Below are positions 26,390 through 34,989 of a stretch of 64,000 nucleotides of DNA, in pieces. A model generated the notes under the pieces. That model saw nothing but the letters and a program-made list of their open reading frames with translations. It ran no database searches and had not been told where the DNA came from. Source of the stretch: Candidatus Zixiibacteriota bacterium (GTDB lineage: Bacteria > Zixibacteria > MSB-5A5 > GN15 > FEB-12); contig JAJRSF010000024.1 of assembly GCA_024278935.1 (NCBI GenBank), forward strand, positions 1-64,000, read 5' to 3'. The position numbers and the translations under genes are program-made. Numbering within the stretch: the first letter of the stretch is position 1; each line of letters opens with the position of its first letter.

Positions 26390-28302
26390 CAGCTAACTTT
26401 GGCACCTGCGGGAAGGTCATCCGATGGAGATAAAAGAGTAAGTTTTTTACCTTTTTTGGCAGCCAATAACATCCCATTTGATTCGATTCCCCGAATGACT
26501 GCAGGTTTTAAATTAGCAACGAGAATAACTTTCATCCCTTTGATTTTTTCAGGTGGATAATGTTCAGCTACACCTGCAACAACCTGACGGTTCTCTGAAC
26601 CAATATTTACTTGAAGTTTTAATAAACGATCTGCACCATCTACTTTTTCCGCTTCGAAAACTTCGGCAACAATAAGTTTTACTTTTGCAAAATCTGCGAT
26701 ATCAATTAAGTTGTCTTCTTGTTTGGCTGACTCTTGTCTTCTCTTCTCAAGAGCTTTAGTATCGATGCGAGGGAAGACAGAATCTTTAATTTGCACAGCG
26801 GCATCCGGTTTGAGATCAAAAAATGTATTAGCATTCTCAAGCGTAAGTGTAGAATCATCAAGAGAAAACACTTCTCTAATTTCCCGCATCTTGTTAGGCA
26901 TAATCGGAAACAGTACAATAGAAACAATCCGTATAACTTCGGCACAGGCATACAGAACCCCACCGGCTTCATCAAGCTTTCCTTCTTTGACAAGTTTCCA
27001 TGGAGCTTTGTCATTAAAATATTTATTCGTAAACCGAATCAATTCGATAGCTTCATCGATAGCTTTTGAAAGTCTGAAATGTTTTATATGAGCATAAGCA
27101 GAATTTGGTAACGGTTCTGTTTTTACCATAAGATCTGTTACTTCTTTTGGCTCTCTGTTCGGACTAGGGACCTTGCTGTCAAAATTGGCAATAATCATCT
27201 TTGATACTCTAGAGACCAGATTACCTAAATCATTGGCTAAGTCGGAATTGTATTTTGTGGCAAACATATTAGCCTTTACATCGCCATCAACTCCAAATGG
27301 AAATTGGGTCAACAGTAAATATCTGGCACCATCGATTCCATACTGGTCAACAAGTGCATTCGGATCAATAGTATTGCCTAAAGTCTTAGACATCTTTTCA
27401 CCGTTCACCGTGAAGAAGCCATGGAGATACATTGTATTTGGAAGTTTTTCACCTGCCGCCAAAAGCATTGCCGGCCAGATTAGGGTATGGAATTTTAAGA
27501 TATCTTTTGCCATCACATGAACTACTTCACTATCGTTCCACCATTTGTTAAATTTATCAGTGTCGTCACCATACCCGATAGCAGAAATATAATTTGAAAG
27601 AGCATCGACCCATACATAGGCAACCTGATCTTTATCAAATGGAATTGGCACTCCCCACTTAACTCTTTCGCGAGAGAGTGAGAAATCAGGAAGATCCTGA
27701 TTGATAAGTCCGAGAACTTCTCGTTTTCTTTCTTCAGGAAGAATCTGTAACTCATCGGATTCAATCAGTTGTTTTATCTTTGGTAAAAAGGCGGAGAGTC
27801 TGAAAAAATAATTTTTTTCTTTTAATGCCTCCGGTTTCACTTTATGGTCAGGACAGAGTCCATCTACTAAATCTTTTTCAGTGATAAATTTTTCACATCC
27901 AGTGCAATAAAGTCCTTCGTAGTCGGCGGTGTAGACAACATCCTGTCCGTCATCGGTTTTTGCTTTACGTATAGCATCCAAAATTTTCCATACTGCTTTT
28001 TTGTGACGGTCGGAAGTTGTTCTTATAAAATCATTATTTTCAATATCTAGTTTTTTTAAAACATCCTGAAACGAAACAACAATTTTGTTGCAAAAATCAA
28101 TTTCAGTCATACCGGCTTTTGCGGCAGCTTCGGCAACTTTGTTTCCGTGTTCATCGGTTCCTGTAAGAAAAAAAACTTCACGTCCGGCAATTTTATGAAA
28201 CCTTGATATCATGTCTACAGCAATCGAAGTATATGCATGACCTATATGAGGTACATCGTTTATATAGTAAATCGGGGTAGTTATATAAAATGGTTTTGGC
28301 AC
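26389..28302 (-). CDS. metG: Methionyl-tRNA synthetase with C-terminal tRNA-binding domain
   Basis: 637 residues. Class I signature: PHIGHAYTS (HIGH) near the N-terminus and GEKMSKTLGN (KMSKS). A CTGCEKFITE...LCPDH element marks the zinc-knuckle insertion (CxxC plus CxxxH-like). The last about 110 residues (FAKVKLIVAEVFEAEKVDGADRLLKL... VVAGVAEHYPPE...GMLLAA) are the EMAP-II/Trbp111-type OB fold that dimerises and binds tRNA. It is co-oriented with ricT upstream and overlaps tatD by 1 nt. Confidence 0.98.
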   Translation of the reverse strand: MPKPFYITTPIYYINDVPHIGHAYTSIAVDMISRFHKIAGREVFFLTGTDEHGNKVAEAAAKAGMTEIDFCNKIVVSFQDVLKKLDIENNDFIRTTSDRHKKAVWKILDAIRKAKTDDGQDVVYTADYEGLYCTGCEKFITEKDLVDGLCPDHKVKPEALKEKNYFFRLSAFLPKIKQLIESDELQILPEERKREVLGLINQDLPDFSLSRERVKWGVPIPFDKDQVAYVWVDALSNYISAIGYGDDTDKFNKWWNDSEVVHVMAKDILKFHTLIWPAMLLAAGEKLPNTMYLHGFFTVNGEKMSKTLGNTIDPNALVDQYGIDGARYLLLTQFPFGVDGDVKANMFATKYNSDLANDLGNLVSRVSKMIIANFDSKVPSPNREPKEVTDLMVKTEPLPNSAYAHIKHFRLSKAIDEAIELIRFTNKYFNDKAPWKLVKEGKLDEAGGVLYACAEVIRIVSIVLFPIMPNKMREIREVFSLDDSTLTLENANTFFDLKPDAAVQIKDSVFPRIDTKALEKRRQESAKQEDNLIDIADFAKVKLIVAEVFEAEKVDGADRLLKLQVNIGSENRQVVAGVAEHYPPEKIKGMKVILVANLKPAVIRGIESNGMLLAAKKGKKLTLLSPSDDLPAGAKVS

Positions 28303-28326
28303 AATTATCTCCAGTTCATAAAAATG

Positions 28327-29232
28327 CTAATTTTTGGAATCATCAAGTTTTTTAATATCTGCTTTATTAATCTCACCGTCATCGATTTCATCAAGACGTG
28401 TTTTTCCTGAAGGTGCTTTGCTCTTATTCTTTTTATCAATATGTAAAATATCTTCTGCCGATGAGCGGATAAAGACACCCTCGGCATCACGGATAACAGC
28501 TTCTTCATTGAAAATGTCAATGCGTGTAATAATACCATCGCCGTTTTTGGTTTTGACACGAGTGCCAGGATATGGGAACATTCCTTTAACGGCATAGTAT
28601 GTTTCGGTTTCAAATTTCAAACAACAAAGTAAGCGACCACAGTTACCTGAAATTTTCGATGGGTTCAGCGGTAGGTCCTGGTCTCTTGCTTGCTGGGTAG
28701 AAATCGGTTGGAAGTCGGAGATAAAAGTATTGCAGCACTGACGCAGTCCGCAAATTCCAATACCGTCAATGCGACGGGCTTCATCACGTACACCGATTTG
28801 CCTGAGTTCAATCCGAGCTTTAAACCGTGAGGCGAGTTCTTTGACCAGTTCTCTAAAATCAACACGATGGTCGGCGGTGAAAAAGACAGTCATTTTATTA
28901 CCATCAAATTGCCATTCGATATCAACAATTTTCATTTTGAGATGGTGTCTTTTTATCATCTCAACAATTTCGGATTTATTCTCGATTTCCTTTTTTTGTA
29001 CTGTATCGAAATTTGTTATATCAGATTCCGATGCAGGTCGTAAAATAGAGCGAGGTTTTTGACTCTCTTGAAACTCCATCTCGACATCAACTTTTTTGGA
29101 AAGCGAGCCGATATCTTCACCCCGTTCGGCTTGAATAATGACAAGTTCCGACAGGTTTAAAGAATGGTAATATGTATTGTAAAAGTACTCTTTTCGTGAG
29201 CCTTTAAATTCTACTAAGTAAAGTTCAGCCAA
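28327..29232 (-). CDS. ricT: PSP1 domain protein, RicT/YaaT-like
   Basis: 301 residues. The central PSP1 domain includes VDIEWQFDGNKMTVFFTADHRVDFRELVKEL and the cysteine-rich GICGLRQCCNTFISDF...NCGRLLCCLKFE typical of YaaT/RicT, which in Bacillus forms an Fe-S containing complex affecting RNase Y. The order holB-ricT-metG-tatD-rsmA matches the Gram-positive synteny of this gene. The acidic/lysine-rich C-terminus is variable. RNase Y and the RicA/F partners are not in the window, so the functional transfer is inference. Confidence 0.88.
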   Translation of the reverse strand: MAELYLVEFKGSRKEYFYNTYYHSLNLSELVIIQAERGEDIGSLSKKVDVEMEFQESQKPRSILRPASESDITNFDTVQKKEIENKSEIVEMIKRHHLKMKIVDIEWQFDGNKMTVFFTADHRVDFRELVKELASRFKARIELRQIGVRDEARRIDGIGICGLRQCCNTFISDFQPISTQQARDQDLPLNPSKISGNCGRLLCCLKFETETYYAVKGMFPYPGTRVKTKNGDGIITRIDIFNEEAVIRDAEGVFIRSSAEDILHIDKKNKSKAPSGKTRLDEIDDGEINKADIKKLDDSKN

Positions 29233-29263
29233 TTATAACTCCTTGGGAGAAACTATGTTTATA

Positions 29264-30394
29264 TTAATGTTGCGTTGCATGTATATGGCTTTTTAATTTC
29301 AGCCCTAACGCCATCAATGCCCCTTGAATATGCACATTCCGATGTAAATCGGCAAGGGTAATTTTTATTGTACCTGCCATACGTATGGCGAGTTCTGAAG
29401 ATTTGAAATATTTTGATAACTCGGTTATTTCAGAAGCAAAATCTATATTGGCAATCTCATTTTCATCATTTGAGACAGCAAAATGAGCAATATCACGAAT
29501 GAGCAGTTGCCACAGTTTTAGCATTGCCATAGTTTCGGAGCGATCTCTGAGTGAGAGAGAGCTATTCATTTGCTCTAAAATATCAGCACCATTGTCGAGA
29601 AATAGAGATTTGAAAATTTGGAAAAATATCTCTCGCTGACCTGAATCTTCTTCCCCGGCTGAATCTAACTGCAATATAGCCTGCCCAATTGAGCCATCGG
29701 AGATTTTTGAAAGAAGCGTCGCCTGATTATCAGAGGTACTATATTGAGCTATCAAATAATCTTTGATATGTTCCGGTTGCAATTTAGGAATCAGAATTTT
29801 CTGTGACCGAGATTGAATTGTCGGAAGAAGCGAGTCCGGTTTGTCGGCAATTAAAATTATGACTGTATTGGCAGGAGGTTCTTCAATCATTTTCAGGAGT
29901 GCATCGGCAGAGTCTTTCCTCATTTTTTCCATTTGATAAAACAGCACGACCCGAATTTGACCTTTTTCATGCCTGAGTGCGAGTTTCTTTTTTATCTCTC
30001 GGGCTAACGAAATTGGGATATTAGTTGTCTTTGGTGAGGTAAGGAGTGCAAACGGTTCATCTTTTTTAATCTGAATTGCTTCGAGAGTGAAATCTATTGC
30101 TTTATCAAGTTTGTTTTCATGGGGAGGAATCGGGACAGCGATTTTGAGAGCATCAAAATTAAGGTTAAAAATGTTCATGCAGTTTCTACATGAACCGCAT
30201 GGTTTAAAAACAGTATTATCTTCAATAACTGATTCACAATTTAACAAAGCGGTAAATGCAATTGCATGAAGCCATCGCCCTGACCCTTCTTTGCCATAGA
30301 GCAAATATGTCGATGAGTTTTTCTTTTGCTTAAACGCTTTCGAAAGAATCTTCCACGCTTTTGAAGTGTAAATTAAATTATCTAAATGATTCAA
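29264..30394 (-). CDS. holB: DNA polymerase III delta' subunit (HolB-like)
   Basis: Clamp-loader subunit. Features: LYGKEGSGRWLHAIAF, a degenerate P-loop (Arg for the Lys), as is usual for delta'; a zinc-binding cysteine cluster FKPCGSCRNCMNI; and LLKMIEEPPANTVIILIADKPDSLLPTIQSRSQ, the SRC-like motif of clamp loaders (here SRSQ). The frame is open to 30466, but that overlaps envC by 89 nt. I take the TTG at 30394, which overlaps envC by only 17 nt and directly precedes the homologous part. The start is uncertain because no ribosome site is visible. Confidence 0.9.
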   Translation of the reverse strand: MNHLDNLIYTSKAWKILSKAFKQKKNSSTYLLYGKEGSGRWLHAIAFTALLNCESVIEDNTVFKPCGSCRNCMNIFNLNFDALKIAVPIPPHENKLDKAIDFTLEAIQIKKDEPFALLTSPKTTNIPISLAREIKKKLALRHEKGQIRVVLFYQMEKMRKDSADALLKMIEEPPANTVIILIADKPDSLLPTIQSRSQKILIPKLQPEHIKDYLIAQYSTSDNQATLLSKISDGSIGQAILQLDSAGEEDSGQREIFFQIFKSLFLDNGADILEQMNSSLSLRDRSETMAMLKLWQLLIRDIAHFAVSNDENEIANIDFASEITELSKYFKSSELAIRMAGTIKITLADLHRNVHIQGALMALGLKLKSHIHATQH

Positions 30395-31538
30395 TCTGTA
30401 TCCATTCAACCGGGTCAACCGGTGTACGTTTATCTCTAATTTCAAACCGAAGGATGCCATCGGCACCTGCTGATGCTATTTTTTTGCCTGCTAAGATATA
30501 GCTATTTTTTTGAACAACAATATCACCAAGTCCGGCATAAGTGGTGAAAAAACGATCATCATGATTTATGATAATAAAATTACCGTAGCCACGCAACTCT
30601 CCAACATAGGCAATAGTTCCCGAGGCTACTGCGTTGACATTTCCACCGGCTCTTCCTTTGATAGAAATACTTGGGTTGTTCGTACGGATATTTCGTTTGT
30701 CAACTTTGTCACCAAACGACTCTATGACCTTGCCTTTATATGGTGAAAGCAACTGCCCTTTTAAAGAGGCAAAGAATGAAGTCCTTTGCGATTTGTTGTC
30801 CTGTGCTTTTCGGATAGCTTCTTCTTGCAAATGGGCAATGATTTGTTCCATCTCTTCGGCTGCCTGTCTGAGCATGATCATTCTATCGGTCTCTAATAAT
30901 TTATTATTCCGAACTTTTTTAAGATCTTTTTCCTGTTTCTTTTTTATGCTTTGAGCGAGAGACAATGAAGTTGTCTTTTTATTTTTCACTCTTTTAACTC
31001 GTTTATTTTCAGATAATAAATCATCTTTTATGACGACTGATTCAGAGAGTAAATCTTCGGCTAGCTCAACATTTTCAGATTCTAACCCTGCCAATAATGA
31101 TAGGTATTTAATCTGTCTGCTGAGACGCATTTCTTCGTTTGGGTCTTCTGAAAAAACATCGGTATCTCTGCTATGGGCAGTGAAATAAAATTGCCGAATA
31201 TTTCCGAGATAGCGACGTTTGCTCTGCTCTAAAGTCAGGGTTCTATTTTCCAGTTGCGATTGGGCATCATCGATCTGATTTTTGATTTGATTCAACTCTT
31301 TGTTGAGTCCTGAAATGACTTTTTTGTCAGCATTAATTTTTTGTTTAGAGTCGGCGAGTCTCTTTTGAACTTTGTTTTCGTTTTTGCGAAGTTTCTCTAA
31401 GTTCTTATCTGAATTTTCTATCTCTTTATTTAAATCTTTGAGAGCGTTCTGTTGTTTTTTGAAATCATCTTTAGAATCAGCAAATGTAACTGCTGTACAT
31501 AGTAATATAGAAAATATAATGTGAATATAGTATTTCAA
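30378..31538 (-). CDS. envC: EnvC-like murein hydrolase activator (coiled coil plus degenerate LytM domain)
   Basis: 386 residues: signal peptide (YYIHIIFSILLCTAVTFA), a long coiled coil (about 20-250, repeated K/E/L heptads), and a C-terminal M23/LytM fold (AVASGTIAYVGELRGYGNFIIIN, LAGKKIASAG). The zinc ligands of active LytM enzymes are missing: the HxGxD position reads SISIKGRAG and the HxH position reads TTYAGL. Degenerate LytM plus coiled coil is exactly EnvC, which activates amidases under control of FtsEX; ftsX and ftsE lie immediately upstream (2-nt gap to ftsX), confirming the role. No amidase gene is in the window. Confidence 0.92.
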   Translation of the reverse strand: MKYYIHIIFSILLCTAVTFADSKDDFKKQQNALKDLNKEIENSDKNLEKLRKNENKVQKRLADSKQKINADKKVISGLNKELNQIKNQIDDAQSQLENRTLTLEQSKRRYLGNIRQFYFTAHSRDTDVFSEDPNEEMRLSRQIKYLSLLAGLESENVELAEDLLSESVVIKDDLLSENKRVKRVKNKKTTSLSLAQSIKKKQEKDLKKVRNNKLLETDRMIMLRQAAEEMEQIIAHLQEEAIRKAQDNKSQRTSFFASLKGQLLSPYKGKVIESFGDKVDKRNIRTNNPSISIKGRAGGNVNAVASGTIAYVGELRGYGNFIIINHDDRFFTTYAGLGDIVVQKNSYILAGKKIASAGADGILRFEIRDKRTPVDPVEWIQIESFR

Positions 31539-31539
31539 T

Positions 31540-32400
31540 TTATAACCTCAATGCTCTTCTGATACCAACATAGCCCGAGATAAGTCCAAGGATTCCCGCC
31601 GCTAAACAATAGAAACCGATTTCTTCAAGAGTTGGAAAAACAATCTCGAAACTGGTGAACTGAATTTTTTCTTTCCAATAGAAAATGATTCCCCATCCTA
31701 TTCCCGCCGATAAGGCTCCCATGAAAACACCTTCGATAATAAAAGGCATCGCAAGCAGAAGTTTCCCTGCTCCGAGCAGACGCATTTGGGAGAAGCCGAT
31801 TGCTCTGGTTTTGGCAGTCAACCGCATATTATTTGCTGATGAAACTAAAACAGTAAGCAGAATTAAGATTCCTAAAAAGAGTCCAATATCGGCAATTATA
31901 TTTTTTGTCGACTCTGCTTTTGCCAGCCAATTTTTGCTATAGTACACATTTGAAACACCTTTTTGGGAAAGGATTCTGTTTTCTATCTCTGTGAGATCAG
32001 TTGAATTAATAAAATCATTTTGAAAAGTCAAAATAAATGACTGCGGCAGTGGGTTACTGCTGTCATAACCAACGAGTAAATCTATTCCGACTAAGTCAGT
32101 AAGTTCGTTCCTAGCAGATTCTTTTGAGATAAAAACAAGAGAACTGATAGCATCGATTTTTTTTATCTCATCTTTTATAATCGTAATCGACGAATCAGGG
32201 TAATCTTCTGAGATAAAAATTTCCATTTGTAAATCGGAAAGATAGTCTTCATAAAATTTATCAGATGTATCGGCTGCTATCCAGAAAATATCAAAAAGTA
32301 ATAATAGCAGAGTCATAGATAAAACAGCGGATAGTGATGTCCCCGGGTTCCTATATAAATTACGGAAGATTTCTTTGCATACATGCCCTATTCTGTTCAT
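31540..32400 (-). CDS. ftsX: FtsX-like division permease
   Basis: 286 residues with the FtsX topology: an N-terminal cytoplasmic helix and membrane span (NPGTSLSAVLSMTLLLLLFDIFWI), a periplasmic domain of about 120 residues (MEIFISEDYPDSSITIIKDEIKKIDAI...), then three spans (IIADIGLFLGILILLTVLV; LLAMPFIIEGVFMGALSAGIGW; EIGFYCLAAGILGLISGYVG). FtsX conveys ATPase signals to EnvC in the periplasm. It overlaps ftsE by 4 nt and is 2 nt from envC. Confidence 0.92.
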   Translation of the reverse strand: MNRIGHVCKEIFRNLYRNPGTSLSAVLSMTLLLLLFDIFWIAADTSDKFYEDYLSDLQMEIFISEDYPDSSITIIKDEIKKIDAISSLVFISKESARNELTDLVGIDLLVGYDSSNPLPQSFILTFQNDFINSTDLTEIENRILSQKGVSNVYYSKNWLAKAESTKNIIADIGLFLGILILLTVLVSSANNMRLTAKTRAIGFSQMRLLGAGKLLLAMPFIIEGVFMGALSAGIGWGIIFYWKEKIQFTSFEIVFPTLEEIGFYCLAAGILGLISGYVGIRRALRL

Positions 32401-33062
32401 GCGAGACTCCCGTTTATAAGATGATAACTTGATGTATTCGGGAGTTTATTTTTCAGTTCTTCAGATGAAACTATCACAAGCGACAAACCAGAAACAGCCA
32501 ACTTGGACATATATTCATAAATTCGATCGTAGGTTTTTAAATCAAGCCCTGCCAGTGGTTCGTCGATAAGAATCAACGGCTGATGGGCGACATTTGCCCG
32601 AGCAAACTGCACCAGAGTATTTTCAACGCGTGTAAGTTTATCAGGATAGACTGATGCCTGTTTTAAAAGTGAAAATTCGGTCAGCATTTTCATCAGTCGT
32701 TCTTTTTGTACTTTTTTACGTTCACCAGAAAGTACAAGCGGAAGAGTTATGTTTTCAGAAACTGTATAACTAGGCACCAACGTAAAAAGTCCGCCGATAC
32801 CACCGGTTTTACGCCTGACAGATTTAATTATCCGTTTTTTATTTTTTTGCATTAATGACCCAAATAGCTCAACTGAACCTGCATCGGCAAACCGTCTACC
32901 TACTAAAAGCTCAATAAGGGTGCTTTTTCCTGAACCGGCAGCTCCATAAATTATCGCAGATTCACCGGATAATAGCTTGAGGTTTAAGTCTTTGAATACC
33001 TCATGCCCTCTATCTGTCTTTAAATAGACATTTGAGAGTTCAATTATTGTCTTATCTGACAT
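32397..33062 (-). CDS. ftsE: FtsE-like ABC ATPase with degenerate signature, Q-loop and H-switch
   Basis: About 221 residues from the ATG at 33062. Walker A YGAAGSGKST (40-48) and Walker B LILIDEPLAGLD (163-174) are intact. The LSGGEQQR signature is replaced by LTRVENTL (143-150), the Q-loop glutamine position lies in GLFTLVPS, and the H-switch histidine (ATHD in E. coli) is VSSEE. These are the residues that complete the partner's ATP site in a dimer. FtsE identity rests on strict linkage to ftsX and envC (4-nt overlap). ATP binding is probably kept; hydrolysis may be weak or absent. It is the first gene of a long co-oriented run down to 24009. Confidence 0.88.
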   Translation of the reverse strand: MSDKTIIELSNVYLKTDRGHEVFKDLNLKLLSGESAIIYGAAGSGKSTLIELLVGRRFADAGSVELFGSLMQKNKKRIIKSVRRKTGGIGGLFTLVPSYTVSENITLPLVLSGERKKVQKERLMKMLTEFSLLKQASVYPDKLTRVENTLVQFARANVAHQPLILIDEPLAGLDLKTYDRIYEYMSKLAVSGLSLVIVSSEELKNKLPNTSSYHLINGSLA

Positions 33063-33194
33063 AAAAACCAATCTTTATATAAAAAAGTTCTTCAATTATA
33101 AATAATATTAGTTATTTTAAAACTTATACCGATAGTAAGTGTAAAAAGTTAAAACGAAAAAGACAATTTTAAAATTATAAAGAATGTAAAGAAA

Positions 33195-34130
33195 ATGAGA
33201 AATAAACTAATTTTATTAAGCTGTTTCATAATTTTAGCAGCATGCTCCGTGCAAGCTCAAGGCTGGAATGCAGTCCAGTTTCCATCAACTGAAAATATCA
33301 ATGGGGTCTCTTTTGTAAATGAAGATACTGCTTTCTTTGTGACAAATAAGGGTACGCTTATTCGTACTTTTGACGGGCTAAAAAGTTTTGATGGTTTTAA
33401 TCCTACTCCCGAGATCTCTTTGGAAGATGTTCTGTTTCTAAATTCAGAAGTCGGCTATATTTGTGGAGCCAATGGAACCTTTATGAAAACGACCGATGGT
33501 GGGTACACATTTAAACAGATTCCAGTTAACAATATGAACAGTTGGTTCTTTGATATTGAAATGTTTGATGAATCTCATGGGCTTATAATCGGAATGGTTC
33601 GCGACTCTGCCACTCCATATGGCGGAATTACTTATCGCACTAGCGATGGTGGCAAAAATTGGACAGAAATAAAACCATACGGGATTGGATTAAGTGAAAT
33701 TGGATATCAGAATGGCAAAGTGTATGTGCAGTCATTTGGTCGGATGAACAGTTCTACCGATTTTGGAAAGACTTGGGTAAGTGATTCGACTATCTCCGGA
33801 AGCCCGGGGCGTTCGTTTTCTTATTTTGAGAAGAACGGGATTCTTTGTGGTATGAGCGGTACCTGTGCCTATTCAAGTGATGGTGGTAAAAGCTGGAAAC
33901 CATCGGAGCAGAACCCTGAAGTTATGTTTATAGCATCTCAAATGGTAAACAACACAGTCGGCTATATTGGCGGAACTAAAACAACTCTTATGAAGACTGT
34001 CGATGGTGGTAAATCATGGAACCCTGAACTGATGGCAAAATCATTTGATGTTTTCGACTTTGCTTTGGTTAAAGATCGGTTATATGCTGTTGGTAGTTTT
34101 GGTGGTGTTATTTGGAAAAAAGTAAAATAA
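33195..34130 (+). CDS. YCF48/BNR-repeat secreted protein
   Basis: 311 residues with an N-terminal hydrophobic segment ending LLSCFIILAACSVQAQ; the LAAC box suggests a lipoprotein (Cys17). The body repeats the YCF48-type blade: VGYICGANGTFMKTTDGGYTF, ITYRTSDGGKNWTEI, CAYSSDGGKSWKP and GYIGGTKTTLMKTVDGGKSWNP, forming a beta-propeller related to the photosystem assembly factor family. No sorting tail follows. It stands alone with divergent ftsE on the left and a terminator-like hairpin on the right. Function unknown. Confidence 0.82.
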   Translation: MRNKLILLSCFIILAACSVQAQGWNAVQFPSTENINGVSFVNEDTAFFVTNKGTLIRTFDGLKSFDGFNPTPEISLEDVLFLNSEVGYICGANGTFMKTTDGGYTFKQIPVNNMNSWFFDIEMFDESHGLIIGMVRDSATPYGGITYRTSDGGKNWTEIKPYGIGLSEIGYQNGKVYVQSFGRMNSSTDFGKTWVSDSTISGSPGRSFSYFEKNGILCGMSGTCAYSSDGGKSWKPSEQNPEVMFIASQMVNNTVGYIGGTKTTLMKTVDGGKSWNPELMAKSFDVFDFALVKDRLYAVGSFGGVIWKKVK

Positions 34131-34157
34131 TTAAATTGCTTAAATAAGATTTAAGAT

Positions 34158-34187
34158 AAAGGAGCTCTCACCCGGTTCCTTTTTTTT
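34158..34187 (+). terminator. Rho-independent terminator-like hairpin
   Basis: AAAGGA (34158-34163) pairs with TCCTTT (34177-34182), then a run of T. The loop of 13 nt is long, so the stem is modest. It lies 25 nt after the YCF48-like gene. Confidence 0.5.
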
Positions 34188-34202
34188 ATGATAAATTTTG
34201 GA

Positions 34203-34952
34203 TTAGAAATAGGATGGAGTGATTATTGTTTTTAATTCTTTTTCGTAATTAATAGCTGATAATGCTTTTTCGATGAGTACAAAATAAATATCATCACCTG
34301 AAGATACTAAATATAATTTATTCCGTTCAACTTCATATACCCCGCACTGCCTTGAGAAAGTAACACCCGGCATAAGAGTGAATATTTCTATAAGTTCTGA
34401 GATAGATTTAAAAACGACTGAAAATGATTTTTTAAAATTATCACTTTCGATTTTATTAACAAACTCACCATCGATATTTAAGTGATAGACATACTTCACA
34501 CCTGCGATTGCTTTAAACTTGTCATCAAAAGAAAATTCTTTTGGGGAAGCTTGCGGAGCAATGTCAGATTCTATGTTGTTTTCAATTGTAGCTGTTTCTT
34601 GGGTTTGTTTAGCTATTTTAATTTTCTGACTTTCAGATTTTTGAAGTAGACTGGATGCATCGTTTTCTTTGATAATTGCCACAACATCTTGATGTTGCTT
34701 ATTCATCCGATTTTCCATGACTGCCTGCTCTTCGAACGATTCAATCGGTTTCACCAATTTTTTTTCAATCTTATGGAGAACCTGTCCCTCATGAATAATA
34801 GTCGTTGTTATACGTGCATACGGACGGTAGGCGTATTCGGTCTGTATCTGCAAGCCGGCACCATCCTTTTTTACAAGTGAGGTACGACCGCTTGGTATGT
34901 ATTGTGTCAAGTTCATATTCTTATCCATAACGTGCACAGAGCCATCTGTCAA
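34203..34952 (-). CDS. Roadblock/LC7-like domain protein (tentative)
   Basis: The frame is open to 35108, but that would overlap nrdJ by 119 nt; a plausible start is TTG 34952 or ATG 34928 (MDKNMNLTQYIPSG). The N-terminal about 60 residues are beta-rich (TTTIIHEGQVLHKIEKKL), followed by a Q/E/K-rich linker and then FKAIAGVKYVYHLNIDGEFV...IFTLMPGVTFSRQCGVYEVERNKLYLVSSGDDIYFVLIEK, which resembles the roadblock/LC7 fold used by small-GTPase regulators and MglB-like proteins. No GTPase gene is nearby. The weakest points are the start and the family call. Confidence 0.55.
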   Translation of the reverse strand: MTDGSVHVMDKNMNLTQYIPSGRTSLVKKDGAGLQIQTEYAYRPYARITTTIIHEGQVLHKIEKKLVKPIESFEEQAVMENRMNKQHQDVVAIIKENDASSLLQKSESQKIKIAKQTQETATIENNIESDIAPQASPKEFSFDDKFKAIAGVKYVYHLNIDGEFVNKIESDNFKKSFSVVFKSISELIEIFTLMPGVTFSRQCGVYEVERNKLYLVSSGDDIYFVLIEKALSAINYEKELKTIITPSYF

Positions 34953-34989
34953 TGAGAAAACATTTCTATCTATATAATTATCGGCAATT

